Made by a program: the position numbers and the translations under genes. A stretch of DNA of 64,000 nucleotides from Methanobacterium sp. SMA-27 (GTDB lineage Archaea; Methanobacteriota; Methanobacteria; Methanobacteriales; Methanobacteriaceae). Positions 20,996-33,866 of the stretch are shown one piece after another. Location of the stretch: assembly GCF_000744455.1 (NCBI RefSeq), contig NZ_JQLY01000001.1:868001-932000 (forward strand), read 5' to 3'. The number at the start of each line of letters is the position of its first letter. Within the stretch, counting starts at the first letter, position 1. The notes below the pieces were generated by a model that was not told where the DNA came from, ran no database searches, and saw nothing but the letters and a program-made list of their open reading frames with translations.

Positions 20996-21631
20996 ATGAA
21001 AGTATTATTAGTAAATGGAAGCCCACATAAAAAAGGCTGCACATATACTGCCCTTATAGAGGTAGCAAAAACCTTAGCTGAAGAAAACATCGACACAGAA
21101 ATTTTTTGGATAGGGACAAAACCACTTGCAGGATGTATTGCGTGCATGAAATGCGCTGAAATAGAACGCTGTTCCTTTGATGATAGTGTCAACGATTTTC
21201 TTGACATTGCAAATGATGCTGATGGATTTATTTTCGGTTCTCCCGTGCATTATGCTGCCGCAAGTGGGGCTATAACCTCTTTTATGGATCGTGTTTTCTA
21301 TTCTGATTTAGTGGGAGGCAGACAGTCATTTTATCTGAAACCAGCGGCAGCAGTTATTTCTGCAAGGAGAGCGGGAACTACAGCTACTTTTGACCAGCTT
21401 AATAAGTATTTCACCATCTCACAGATGCCCATTATTTCTTCCCGCTATTGGAACATGGTTCATGGATCAAAACCAGAAGATGTGAAAAAAGATTTGGAAG
21501 GATTGCAGACCATGCGCGTGCTTGCAAGGAATATGGCATGGTTTCTGAAGTGCAAAGAAGCTGGAACAAAGGCCGGGATACAACTCCCCGAGAAGGAAGA
21601 AATCATCTTCACCAATTTTATTAGGGAATGA
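20996..21631 (+). CDS. flavodoxin family protein / NADPH-dependent FMN reductase
   Basis: The protein begins KVLLVNGSPHKKGCTYTAL, the FMN-phosphate loop of the FMN_red/iron-sulfur flavoprotein family. It continues with PLAGCIACMKCAEIERCSFDD, a Cys cluster that in related proteins (Isf) binds a 4Fe-4S cluster, and DGFIFGSPVHYAAASGAITSFMDR, the isoalloxazine-binding segment. The ATG at 20996 sits seven bases after GAGGT; the in-frame ATG at 20990 would be too close. Isolated gene of 211 residues, likely cytosolic redox or detoxifying reductase. Confidence 0.85.
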   Translation: MKVLLVNGSPHKKGCTYTALIEVAKTLAEENIDTEIFWIGTKPLAGCIACMKCAEIERCSFDDSVNDFLDIANDADGFIFGSPVHYAAASGAITSFMDRVFYSDLVGGRQSFYLKPAAAVISARRAGTTATFDQLNKYFTISQMPIISSRYWNMVHGSKPEDVKKDLEGLQTMRVLARNMAWFLKCKEAGTKAGIQLPEKEEIIFTNFIRE

Positions 21632-21966
21632 TCATATCTCTTATAATTATGAATTGTAAAATGTAACTAGAAATTTACAGACATCGTCATGAAAAGCAAT
21701 CAAGAAATTTAATTATCTAAGATATAATGACAATTTTGCTAAGATAATGAGTTTAACGAATATTAATTGTCCAAACCAGTATACAGGCAACACAGCTTTA
21801 TTATCTGGTTAGTATACTATTTTTGATTACGATTAATTATTTTATCATAAATATATTCTTTGCTTAAAGTAATTAAATTTTAAATTCATTTTAATTGTCT
21901 ATAAGAATTACAAATTATTCTAAGATTAATCAGATTCAATTCATAGAAGGATATTACCAGAGTTTC
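21632..21966. other. intergenic between convergent genes, no gene seen
   Basis: AT-rich spacer of 335 bases between two genes facing each other. No open frame with a ribosome binding site and no clear hairpin found by eye. Confidence 0.5.
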
Positions 21967-22658
21967 TCACTTTATACAATAAAATCCTGCTTGCATGTAA
22001 GACATCCAAAACATTTCAACAACTTTAAAACCAATTTTTTCCAATAATAAACGGTGTTCATCAACTTTAATAGGAAAGTATTCAACATCAAATCTCTTTA
22101 AATATTTATTGACGGTTTCTGTATCCTTACCCCTTGAAATCTGAAAGTTTTTCACATAATGTTTTACAAATTCAACTCCTTCCTTGGTTGCCGGGCGAAT
22201 ATTTTCAAATGTAATGTAAACACCATTATCATTTAAAAGATTGTAACAATTTTTGTGGCCTTGAATCTATCATCTCGGGACATGTAATGGTGGGCCTGAA
22301 TTGCTGTGATTACATCTGGTTTTAAATCATCATCAAGAGAAATTTTACTTGTTACTATGGGTTGAAGAAATTTTATTTTTTCCTGTTGTTGTTTTGAAAG
22401 TTTTGATCTGGCTAAATTTAACATTTCAACAGATGGATCTGCCAGTATGAAATTAGTATTATTAAAATGTTTAATTGCCTTTTTAACAAGTGTTCCTGTA
22501 CCGCAACCCGTATCCAACCAAATTTTCGGCTCTTTTAATATTGTTTTTATTATATTTATTGTTTCATCATGAAATGATTCATAATAAGGAATTGTGTCGT
22601 TTATTTGTAGATCGTAATCTTCTGAACTATGAGATGAACTATTGTCATTATCCTGCAT
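21967..22658 (-). pseudogene. class I SAM-dependent methyltransferase, frameshifted
   Basis: The N-terminal frame has the SAM-binding motif I IWLDTGCGTGTLVKKAI, motif II-like FILADPSVEMLNLARSKL and DVITAIQAHHYM, and ends with KATKIVTIF near 22233. The next frame continues without a gap as CYNLLNDNGVYITFENIRP and runs to 21967 (FKVVEMFWMSYMQAGFYCIK). Lengthening the A-run at 22246-22250 by one restores KATKNCYNLL. The whole is about 230 residues, normal for UbiE/COQ5-like small-molecule methyltransferases. The substrate is unknown; the gene is not in an operon. Probably an indel error. Confidence 0.75.
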
Positions 22659-22860
22659 TCAATACCTCTTAAATTATTTATATAATTTATTTAATTCCAT
22701 AACATCTTTACAAAAATCAAAAGTTGATTCTGCATGTTTTGAATTAAAAACTTCAGGATGTACATGTAACGGTTAATTTTATAATCTAATATTTATTTCA
22801 GAAACTCTATAAAATTTGTTAACAACATCATTTTATTTAAGTTATACAAGTTTTAAAAAA

Positions 22861-25599
22861 ATGAAATTTAAAACATTACCTCCGGAAGATATTTACAGTG
22901 AATTAAACACTTCAAAAAGTGGTTTAAATCCTGAAGAAGTCGAAAAACGTTTAACAGAGTATGGGTTGAACCAGATCGAAGAAGTTAAGCAAAAGCCTTT
23001 AATTTTGAAATTTGTTGCTAATCTATATCAGCTACTAGCCTTACTCTTGTGGGGTGCCAGTGCCCTTGCATTTATTAGTGGAACACCCCAGTTAGGATTT
23101 GCAATTATTGCTGTGATAATAATTAATGCTATTTTTAGTTTTTGGCAAGAATTCGAGGCAGAAAAAGCTGTTGCTGCCCTAAAAAAAATTTTACCATCAA
23201 CTGCAAAAGTGATAAGACAGGGCAAAGAGATGGAAGTATTAGCTTCACAATTGGTTCCCGGGGACATACTCATCCTTGAAGAAGGGGACAATATTTCAGC
23301 GGATGCCAGATTAGTTGAGGCGTATCAAATGAAAGTTGATAGCTCAACTCTAACCGGTGAATCTAAACCTGTTAGAAAAATTGCAGATCCAGAAGAAAAT
23401 GATGATGAATCCATAGTTAACTCGTTTAATTTGGTTCTAGCAGGTACAAATGTTTCATCTGGATCCGGTAAAGCTGTTATATTTGCTACTGGTATAAATA
23501 CTGAATTTAACAAGATTGCATCTTTAACTCAAGAGGTCAAGGAAGAACCAAGTCCTCTTCAAAATCAGCTAGCCCGTTTAACTCAAATAATTGCACTTAT
23601 CGCGATTTTAATGGGTGTTGTACTTTTCTTTCTCAACATTTATGTTGTTAAACTTAGCCTTTCCATTGCCTTTTTATTTGCTATAGGTCTTACAGTGGCC
23701 AATGTTCCTGAAGGTCTTCTTCCAACAGTTACCCTGGCATTAGCGGCTTCTGTGAAGAAGATGGTTGGTAAAAATGCGTTGATAAAACGTCTTTCAAGTG
23801 TTGAAACTCTCGGCTCAACAAATATCATATGTACAGATAAAACAGGAACGCTCACCAAGAATCAGATGACCGTACGTAAGATATGGATACCCTACGATGT
23901 TATCGATGTTTCTGGAGCGGGTTATGATCCTGAAGGAGATTTTCTTCAAGATGGTGGCGAAGTATGTCACAAAGATGTATTAGAACTCAAACTTTTAATG
24001 AGATCAGCCACATTTGCAAACGATGCTAAATTAGTTTCTCCATCAAAACCTGGTGAAAGTTGGAAAATATATGGTGATCCAACGGAAGCATCATTACTTG
24101 TTGCTGCACGTAAAAATGGTTTTGACTGGGAGAGTGAATTGGAAAAAAATCCACGAATATTTGAACTTCCTTTTGATTCCAAACGAAAATCAATGAGTTC
24201 AATACATAATGTTGATGATAAAAAGGTAGCGTACATCAAAGGAGCCCCAAAAAAGATTATAAGACTCTGTAATGAAATTTCTGTTGAAGGAGCTCCAATA
24301 ATCTTCAGTGAAGAAGTAAAAGAACAAGTAATAAATGAACATGACAAACTTGCTGCATCTGGACTTAGAATTCTTGGAATGGCCTATAAAAATCTTCCAT
24401 CAGATTTTGATGATTATAATCCGGATTCTGTTGAAAAAGATATGATATTTCTTGGGATGATGGCAATGCAAGATCCTCCCCGTCCAGAAGTACTTCCTGC
24501 CGTTGCTGACTGCCACAAAGCAGGTATAAGAATAATAATGATTACCGGTGATTATGGCCTTACAGCCCGTTCAATAGCCCATGAAGTAGGAATTGTGGAT
24601 AATAAAACTTGTAGGATAGTTAAGGGTAAAGAATTAACAACAATGAGTGATGATGAGTTGAAAGAACTTTTAAAATCTAATGAAGACATTATATTTGCAC
24701 GTGCAGTACCAGAGCATAAGATGAGAATAGCATCTGTATTAGAGGACATGGATGAGATTGTTGCTATGACTGGTGATGGTGTAAATGATGCACCAGCATT
24801 AAGAAAGGCAGATATAGGTGTTGCAATGGGTATAACAGGGACAGATGTAGCAAAAGAAGCATCTGACATGATACTTACCGATGATAATTTTGCAACCATA
24901 GTCTCAGCAATTAAGGAAGGAAGAACAATATATGAGAATATCAGAAAGTTCATAACCTATATTTTCGCTCATGAAACTGCTGAAATTATCCCATTTATTC
25001 TTCTGGTAATCTTTAAAATACCACTGCCAATAACTGTAATGCAGATTCTTGCAATTGATCTGGGAACAGATACTTTACCTGCATTAGCACTAGGGATGGG
25101 TCCTTCAGAGTCTGATGTTATGGATAGACCACCTAGGCCAAGAAATGAAAGACTTCTAAACTTTGGAGTAATTTGGAGAGGTTACATATTTTTGGGGCTA
25201 ATTGAAGCAGTACTGGTAATGTCCGGATATTTCTGGGTTTTGTTTTCTGGAGGATGGACTTTAGGACAGTCCCTACCATTCACTGATCCACTTTACTTAG
25301 AAGCAACTACCATGGTATTTGTTGGAATTGTTACATCTCAAATAGGAAACTTACTTGGATGTCAGACAACAAGAACCTCAACTTTTAAGGTGGGTGTTTT
25401 TAAAAACAAGTGGATAATTCGTGGAATAGTATTTGAAGTCGCTGTAATGCTTTCAATAGTGTACATCCCATATCTCCAGGGCATATTCGGAACAACGACA
25501 CTTGGAATTTATCAATGGTTGTATGTTATAAGTTTCATACCTATAATGTTCTTTGCAGAGGAATTAAGGAAGTATATAGTGAGAAGAATTAATAAATAA
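22861..25599 (+). CDS. P2-type cation-transporting ATPase, Na,K-ATPase-like
   Basis: The 912-residue protein has all P-type landmarks: LTGES at about 164-168 (actuator), DKTGT with phosphorylated D326, an N-domain near 400-520, and TGDGVNDAPAL with D639. M4 reads NVPEGLLPTVTLAL, and the M5-M6 region has IPFILLVIFKIPLP and ILAIDLGTDTLPALALG followed by ESDVMDRPPR. These match the Na,K/H,K-ATPase (P2C) branch better than the calcium-pump PEGLPAVVT version. About ten membrane segments, plasma membrane. It likely exports Na+ or H+, possibly against K+; the ion cannot be proved. I use ATG 22861 where the conserved N-terminus starts, although its ribosome binding site is weak. Confidence 0.88.
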   Translation: MKFKTLPPEDIYSELNTSKSGLNPEEVEKRLTEYGLNQIEEVKQKPLILKFVANLYQLLALLLWGASALAFISGTPQLGFAIIAVIIINAIFSFWQEFEAEKAVAALKKILPSTAKVIRQGKEMEVLASQLVPGDILILEEGDNISADARLVEAYQMKVDSSTLTGESKPVRKIADPEENDDESIVNSFNLVLAGTNVSSGSGKAVIFATGINTEFNKIASLTQEVKEEPSPLQNQLARLTQIIALIAILMGVVLFFLNIYVVKLSLSIAFLFAIGLTVANVPEGLLPTVTLALAASVKKMVGKNALIKRLSSVETLGSTNIICTDKTGTLTKNQMTVRKIWIPYDVIDVSGAGYDPEGDFLQDGGEVCHKDVLELKLLMRSATFANDAKLVSPSKPGESWKIYGDPTEASLLVAARKNGFDWESELEKNPRIFELPFDSKRKSMSSIHNVDDKKVAYIKGAPKKIIRLCNEISVEGAPIIFSEEVKEQVINEHDKLAASGLRILGMAYKNLPSDFDDYNPDSVEKDMIFLGMMAMQDPPRPEVLPAVADCHKAGIRIIMITGDYGLTARSIAHEVGIVDNKTCRIVKGKELTTMSDDELKELLKSNEDIIFARAVPEHKMRIASVLEDMDEIVAMTGDGVNDAPALRKADIGVAMGITGTDVAKEASDMILTDDNFATIVSAIKEGRTIYENIRKFITYIFAHETAEIIPFILLVIFKIPLPITVMQILAIDLGTDTLPALALGMGPSESDVMDRPPRPRNERLLNFGVIWRGYIFLGLIEAVLVMSGYFWVLFSGGWTLGQSLPFTDPLYLEATTMVFVGIVTSQIGNLLGCQTTRTSTFKVGVFKNKWIIRGIVFEVAVMLSIVYIPYLQGIFGTTTLGIYQWLYVISFIPIMFFAEELRKYIVRRINK

Positions 25600-25691
25600 T
25601 TTTTAATTTAATTTGAACCAACTTTTATCTTTATTTTGAAATAGTTTTTTTTAAATCATTTTATTTATCTGTTAAAATATAAAATAATTAT

Positions 25692-25838
25692 ATGGTAGAT
25701 GAAGAATTAAAAAAGAAGAAAGAACTTGAAAAGGAAATGGAAAGAAAGATTAATCGTATGATAATCTTGGGTGTTGTTATTCTTCTTCTAGTTGTAATTC
25801 TTGTCGGTATTCTGATTCGTACACGGCCCTTTCTCTAA
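25692..25838 (+). CDS. small single-span membrane protein (48 aa)
   Basis: The product starts with a highly charged helix (VDEELKKKKELEKEMERKIN), followed by one membrane helix (MIILGVVILLLVVILVGILI) and a short RTRPFL tail. The gene lies about 90 bases downstream of the P-type ATPase on the same strand and could encode a small regulatory subunit of it, as in other P-type pumps, but this is only position-based inference. No strong ribosome binding site is visible. Confidence 0.5.
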   Translation: MVDEELKKKKELEKEMERKINRMIILGVVILLLVVILVGILIRTRPFL

Positions 25839-25915
25839 AATAATCATTTCACCCTATTTTTTAGCGCGAAACACCATTGACACTAAAAGACCAAAACAAT
25901 ATCATGCCCTTATTT

Positions 25916-28753
<2,838 letters not shown>

Positions 28754-29197
28754 ATGAACAAAATAATGAAACTCGCACCAATATTATTGTTTTTAATAGT
28801 GATATTTGCTATAACACCAGCATCAGCAACTATTCATGAGAGTACCAACATAAAGGGTTTAAAAGATGTAACAATCCATCAAGGAGAAAATTTTACAGAA
28901 AATCTACAGGTAGTTTTTGATGGTATTTTAGGGGAACGTGGCATACGTTGTATGCCACAATATTCCGTTCATATAAGTATTTATCATCAAAATGGTGTTG
29001 AAGCATACTACAAATTTATACAAAAACCCCGAGCTTGGGGGAATAAATTAAATATCTATTCTGATCTCTTATCCGAAGGAACGTATCTTATGACAGTAAC
29101 ATTTGACGGAGATAATAGTCCATATAGATTTAAGGTTTATGATCCTTGCAATGAATCACCAACACTCACAGTTTTACCAAAGGAAAGCAAGACATAG
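28754..29197 (+). CDS. small secreted protein, family A (intact copy)
   Basis: A signal peptide (KIMKLAPILLFLIVIFAI, cut after ASA near residue 25) leads a 120-residue beta-rich domain with KDVTIHQGENFTENLQVVFDG, GERGIRCMPQYSVHISIY, LLSEGTYLMTVTFDG and a final LTVLP. This order resembles a small Ig-like or carbohydrate-binding sandwich. Two paralogs share the plan: an eroded one directly downstream and one at 43.9 kb. All are likely exported. Cys pairs could form disulphides. Function unknown. Confidence 0.75.
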   Translation: MNKIMKLAPILLFLIVIFAITPASATIHESTNIKGLKDVTIHQGENFTENLQVVFDGILGERGIRCMPQYSVHISIYHQNGVEAYYKFIQKPRAWGNKLNIYSDLLSEGTYLMTVTFDGDNSPYRFKVYDPCNESPTLTVLPKESKT

Positions 29198-29302
29198 GAA
29201 TCAAAAAAAAAACTATTAAAATATAGTCTGCAGATATTCTTTTTTAATCATTAAATATTGAGTGAAAATTAAATTAAAAATAAATTGATAAGTGAAAAAG
29301 AT

Positions 29303-29722
29303 ATGAAAAAGATATAAAAGTTGTTCCAATAATATTGATTTTGGCGATACTGTTGTTATAACCCCAGTATCAGCATCATTTCCTCATTATAAGACTACCC
29401 ATATACACGGCATGAAAAATGTAACAGCACATAAAGGGGAAAAATTCACCCTGAGCTTAAAGGTGGTATTTAAAGGTCTTGGAGAACGTGGTATAAGTAT
29501 TGTCGATAGGGATGCCTTTTATTTGGATATTTATGATAAATTTCCTTTTCCAATACACTATCCCATATATATCCAAGTGCCATTGGAACAGATGTAACAA
29601 TTGATACTTCCGACTTTAAACCAGGAACATATAGAATAACAGCATCTTTCGGAGGAGAAAAGTGGTTATTTAAGGGTATTCGACCCATCCTTTAAAAAAC
29701 TTATCTCACAGTTTTACCATAA
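29303..29722 (+). pseudogene. small secreted protein, family A (eroded copy)
   Basis: Homology to the preceding gene is spread over at least three frames: KVVPIILILAILLL (signal), then TPVSASFPHYKTTHIHGMKN, VTAHKGEKFTLSLKVVFKG, LGERGISIVDRDAFYLDIYD, then VTIDTSDFKPGTYRITASFG, and finally TYLTVLP before TAA at 29720. The ATG at about 29303 is followed by a stop after four codons. The number of breaks exceeds what a stray indel explains, so this copy is genuinely decaying. It arose by tandem duplication. Confidence 0.75.
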
Positions 29723-29802
29723 AAAAAGCAATTCAATAAAACGCTTTTCCCATCGTATAATAAACTCATATAGTAGCCCGGTAAAAATTAATTTTTATTT
29801 TT

Positions 29803-31157
29803 TTAATCTTTAAATATTGATGTGAAAATTCCAATTGCACTTAAAACAGCAATTGCAACCAAGGAAAATCTAAGGCTTATAATTAGTTCTGGATAATTAG
29901 ATGGTATAATTTGTGCATTTCCTATAATAGTAGAAATAATTATCATTACTATGCCCATTGCGAATATCTGTCCAGTGGATCTCATATTACTTAAAGTAGC
30001 GCTTGCAACTCCAAAATACTTTTTATCAACCGAACTCATGACCATCTTAGTATTTGAAGAATAGAATAAACCTATACCTGTTCCAAAAATTATAAGAGAG
30101 ATTGCTCCTAGATATGAAGCATTTCCAAAATTAATTAATGTCATAAGGGCTACACCCATGGTTGTTATCAACATCCCGATAGTTGATACATTTCCAGGAT
30201 CGATTTTATCTGCTAATCTTCCTGCAAAAGGAGATACAATAACCATCATAATTGATTGAATGGATACAATTAGACCAGCAGTAAGAGGGCCATAACCTTT
30301 TAAATACTGTAAATAGAGGGATAGAATAAAACCTACCGATACAAATGCACCGTAATTTATGAAGGCAGTGATGTTTCCAAAGGTGAAACTTTTACTTTTA
30401 AATAAATCTAAATTAATCAAAGGAAAAGTAACTCTTTTTTCCACTAAATAAAACAATGAAAGTCCAATTATTCCCCCAACTACAAGAAACAGACTGTACT
30501 TGTTGGTAAAATCTGAAAAACCATAAATTATGGTTATAAAAGATATACCTAACAGAAATGATCCTAAAATATCTAATTTTTCCCCATCTGCATCTATCCA
30601 TTCATGTTTAAACCTTGTGATGGAATAGGCTGCTATTATTCCAATAACAGTATCTAAATAAAATAAGGATCTCCATCCCAAAATTTCAGTAATAGCCCCT
30701 CCAAGTATTGGTCCAATTATTAATCCTACAAATACACCCATTGATGTTAGTCCAAATGCCCTGCCTCTTTCATTTTCGGGAAAGGCTGATGATATCATGG
30801 CATTTAAATTGGCGAATATCATTGCGTTTCCTATAGCTTGAAAAATCCTGATAAAAAGGAACATTTCTCCAGAAGTAGAGAAAGCGGATATAAATGAGCT
30901 TGCAGTGAAAATGATTAATCCATATTGAAAGATTCGTTTTCGCCCATAGATATCCCCAATCCTACCAAATGGAATGTATAGTATGGCATTAACAAGCAGA
31001 TAAATTGTTGATATCCATGTTAAAAATACAGCAGATAAATCAAATTCAGTGGCTAAAGAGGTAGTGCCAAATTAATGGATGAACGAACAAACGGTGTAAG
31101 AAACGATACTAAAATTCCCACTATTAACAAATCTTTTTTAAGGTCTTTGTAATCCAT
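29803..31157 (-). pseudogene. MFS multidrug exporter (DHA2/EmrB-QacA type), frameshifted
   Basis: From the ATG at 31157 the frame reads KDLLIVGILVSFLTPFVRSS and INLALPL, then stops. The next frame continues SLATEFDLSAVFLTWISTIY with the MFS motif PFGRIGDIYGRKRIFQYG and goes on to 29803 with about 13 further membrane segments. Lengthening a short C or T run near 31070 by one joins them as LALPSLATEFD. The restored 450-residue protein is a 14-helix proton-driven exporter, probably of drugs or toxic organics. No regulator is adjacent. The single break looks like a sequencing error. Confidence 0.82.
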
Positions 31158-31369
31158 AGATTTAACCCGCTAACAAAAAAATTTTAACTGAAATTGATTA
31201 ATTATTAGGTGATTTTTATTATATGTTTTTTTCCAATTTGTTATTGGGGATGTTGTATTTCATCTTTATTCGTACATCATTGGTTTTTGTTTTAATAAAT
31301 AGCGTCTAATTAGCCAGTGGATACTTCAACTAGTGGGGGATAAATACAGTTACTCTATTTTAAGTTATT

Positions 31370-31731
31370 CTATTTTAATTTCCATGTTCTATAAATGAAC
31401 AATGTACCAATTACAAAGTTTATTATTGCAACTAGAATTAGTTCAGGTCCTTGAGCTGAACTTACAGTAATTCCTAGAGGTCCTGTTAAATTAAATAGTT
31501 CTACTATTCCTATAATCCATAACAATATTCCAACTATATATATTGCTATAAAACTTTTTGTTAAATATATTGCAATTGCAAATAGAATAAAAATTACTCC
31601 AATTTCAGGAAGAGAAAATAAAAGACTTAAATTCCCCATATTGCCACAATAATACTGGTTCTTTTTATCCATTTTTGACGTTCATCAACTGGTTTTACTG
31701 TTCGGTTATTATTTTTAACATCATCTTCCAA
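31370..31731 (-). pseudogene. small membrane protein, probable frameshift near the N-terminus
   Basis: A TTG at 31731 lies six bases after a perfect GGAGGA and opens a frame EDDVKNNNRTVKPVDERQKW and IKRTSIIVAIWGI, then stops. The overlapping frame gives NLSLLFSLPEIGVIFILFAI and two more hydrophobic segments to 31370. Adding one G to the GGGG run at about 31636 joins them as AIWGNLSLLFSLPEIG, about 120 residues with four membrane helices. The internal ATG at 31672 has no ribosome binding site, which supports the longer form. Family unknown. Confidence 0.55.
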
Positions 31732-31972
31732 AAATATTCCTCCTAAGTTTTTATTAATAATATATAGATCAATATTAATAAACTTTAAACTTTAAGAAAC
31801 AGTTATTAAGAGATTTAATATTATTTTCTTCAATTGGGGAATTTGGGACTTATTTTGAATGTAAATCCCTTATTGAAAAAATTCAAGTTTATAACCTGTT
31901 TGAAATTATAAATAAAAACAATAAATATGCTATTAACAATATATATAACAATATATCAGGGGGGATAGAATT

Positions 31973-32113
31973 GTGACCATTGAAATATTTATCATATTCC
32001 TAGTAGTTCATTTGTTGGCTCTTATTATAGGAATTTTGTTACTTTATTATTCATTGTTGCTATTGCGACGATTGAAAAGTGAAGATTTTGCTCTTTCAAT
32101 GATCTTAAAATGA
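31973..32113 (+). CDS. small membrane protein (46 aa)
   Basis: A GTG start follows GGGGGG. The product is one long hydrophobic helix (IFIIFLVVHLLALIIGILLL) and a basic tail (RRLKSEDF). It overlaps the next small gene by four bases (ATGA), and that gene in turn overlaps the following one, so the three form a translationally coupled operon of tiny membrane proteins. Confidence 0.55.
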   Translation: MTIEIFIIFLVVHLLALIIGILLLYYSLLLLRRLKSEDFALSMILK

Positions 32114-32351
32114 AAAAAAAATAATTAAAATCCTATTTGTACTGGTAATAGGTTCCCTATTATTCTTTATTGGACAGATATATTCTAGTTATGTCAATTA
32201 TTTCGCGCTCAGTGACCTAACTATGGCTGTCACCCCCTCATTATCAATAAAATATGTTTTGGTGAATTTGGTTAGAATTATATATTCAATTGTGCTACTG
32301 TATTTTGTTTATGGACTACAAAATATACTAAAAGGGGAGAACAATGATTAA
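32110..32351 (+). pseudogene. small membrane protein, broken in a poly-A run after the start codon
   Basis: The ATG is followed by nine A and then TAA. With ten A the frame opens as MKKKIIKILFVLVIGSLLFF and continues with QIYSSYVNYFALSDLTMAV and a second hydrophobic segment (YVLVNLVRIIYSIVLLYFVY), ending GENND and overlapping the next ATG. The overlaps on both sides show that the longer reading is the real one (about 80 residues). This is the clearest homopolymer-length break in the window. Confidence 0.6.
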
Positions 32352-32664
32352 ATATTTTATATTTTTTACTTTATTGCTGTTTGCTTTGATGTTTATTTTC
32401 CCATTACTGCTCTATTTAAATGTTTTAAAATATAAAAGGGCAGCATTAGGGCTTTTAGTATCCCAAAAAGACCAGAGTATTAGAACATTCAAGTTCTTTG
32501 CATTTGCTATGATTTTATATGTTGTCAGTGTGTTCATTTTGATTTTAGTCGATATATCCCCACTGGTATTTTTAAGTATTATTTTCGTCATTGTCAGTAC
32601 TATCCTGGCCATAATCTTAATTTATGTTTACTACAAACTTTACAAAATTACAAAAATTAGATAA
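32344..32664 (+). CDS. membrane protein (106 aa)
   Basis: Three hydrophobic segments (residues 3-25, 48-70, 73-97) with short basic loops; AGGGGAG lies upstream of the ATG. It is the third gene of the coupled small-membrane operon. The signalling locus begins 54 bases downstream on the same strand, so read-through into it is possible. No family recognised. Confidence 0.65.
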   Translation: MIKYFIFFTLLLFALMFIFPLLLYLNVLKYKRAALGLLVSQKDQSIRTFKFFAFAMILYVVSVFILILVDISPLVFLSIIFVIVSTILAIILIYVYYKLYKITKIR

Positions 32665-32717
32665 AAATAAATAGGAAGAATATTTTAAATAAAAAGATAG
32701 AATTCTGGAGTATAACC

Positions 32718-33329
32718 ATGAAGGAAATGGAATTTGAGAAAGCAATTGATTTTTATCGTTTACTAGCAAAAGAAGAGATGAAGAATGAAAAAATCGTTAA
32801 TGGAACAATTATTGGTCCAAGATCTAAAGTTAAAATGAAAAATTTGGATATGAATGACATACTCCATCCTTCAAGACAGTTTCTAGGTAAAGATGCCGGT
32901 GAAAATTTAGATAGTGTGTATGTGAGCACTTTTAGGATAGGGCATTTTAATCTGCCTGAGCAACTGGCTTCTAGGGGTCAGGGAACAACATTTGTTGGTG
33001 GAATGGAATTTGGATCCAATTTGGTTAAGCAGAATATAATTAAAAGTTTAGAAGACCTTAGATTATTATTAGCTGATTACAAGATGGGTATTGTTGATGT
33101 ATTTAATGAAAAACAGGAAGATGGTGAAAAAACTATGGATATAAGGGTTTATGAGTGTATTGAATGTGTTGATTTACCCAATATAGGCAAACCCTTATGT
33201 TATTTCGAAGCAGGTATTATTACAGGTGTTCTTAAAGAGATTACAAAAAAAGATGTGATAGCTGAAGAGAAACGATGTTGGACTAGTGGGTTTTCTTTCT
33301 GTCAATTTGATGTAAAAATTAAGGACTAA
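32718..33329 (+). CDS. V4R-domain (4-vinyl reductase) sensor protein
   Basis: The C-terminal 70 residues match the V4R domain: ECIECVDLPNIGKPLCYFEAG, IITGVLKEITKKDVIAEEKR and CWTSGFSFCQFDVKI, with Cys residues that may bind metal and a pocket for small hydrophobic ligands. The N-terminal half is a helical/beta extension (residues 1-110) also seen in archaeal V4R proteins. It is soluble. Co-directional with the roadblock, GTPase and KaiC-like genes, it is the likely ligand sensor of the locus. Ligand unknown. It lies 154 bases upstream of the roadblock gene, so transcription may be joint or separate. Confidence 0.82.
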   Translation: MKEMEFEKAIDFYRLLAKEEMKNEKIVNGTIIGPRSKVKMKNLDMNDILHPSRQFLGKDAGENLDSVYVSTFRIGHFNLPEQLASRGQGTTFVGGMEFGSNLVKQNIIKSLEDLRLLLADYKMGIVDVFNEKQEDGEKTMDIRVYECIECVDLPNIGKPLCYFEAGIITGVLKEITKKDVIAEEKRCWTSGFSFCQFDVKIKD

Positions 33330-33483
33330 AATTAAACATAATTCCGATTAGATAATGTAATATATCTATTTATATAGCTAATAGATTTATTCAAAACAAT
33401 TTGTCTAATTAACTATCCAAAACAGTCAGATTTAAAATAATTCCAAAAATTTATCTTGGAAAAAAATTTATGAGGTAATAAAT

Positions 33484-33861
33484 ATGGGCAAAACTAAAAA
33501 GGATAGGTTGGATGATGTGCTTACAGGTCTCATGCAAGTAGGCCAGATTAAAGCTTGTGGTATTGTATCTAAGGAAGGTCTCTTAATTAATTCAAGGACA
33601 CCTCCTGATGTTGATGCCAGAATATTTTCTGCACTTTGTTCAACAATAATGGGTGCTGGAGAGGCAGCATCAGGACAGCTTGGAACAGGAATAGTTAGTC
33701 AAATTTCTGTTACAACTGAAAAAGGAACTATTGTACTCATTCCTGCAGGTTCAAAGGCTATATTAACAGTTTTAACTGATCCTGAAGCTCAACTTGGACT
33801 TATATTCATTGAGATTGAAACACGTGCTGCGCAGGTAGATGAAATCCTACGGGAGATGTAA
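33484..33861 (+). CDS. roadblock/LC7 domain protein
   Basis: The 125 residues are a single roadblock domain: [20 protein letters not shown], then [20 protein letters not shown], a long helix ([12 protein letters not shown]), and strands [20 protein letters not shown]. Such proteins dimerise and regulate small GTPases of the MglA/Ras class, MglB being the bacterial GAP. The GTPase fusion gene begins five bases downstream, so the pair matches MglB-MglA logic. Cytosolic. The ATG follows GAGGT. Confidence 0.9.
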   Translation: MGKTKKDRLDDVLTGLMQVGQIKACGIVSKEGLLINSRTPPDVDARIFSALCSTIMGAGEAASGQLGTGIVSQISVTTEKGTIVLIPAGSKAILTVLTDPEAQLGLIFIEIETRAAQVDEILREM

Positions 33862-33866
33862 GAGTT

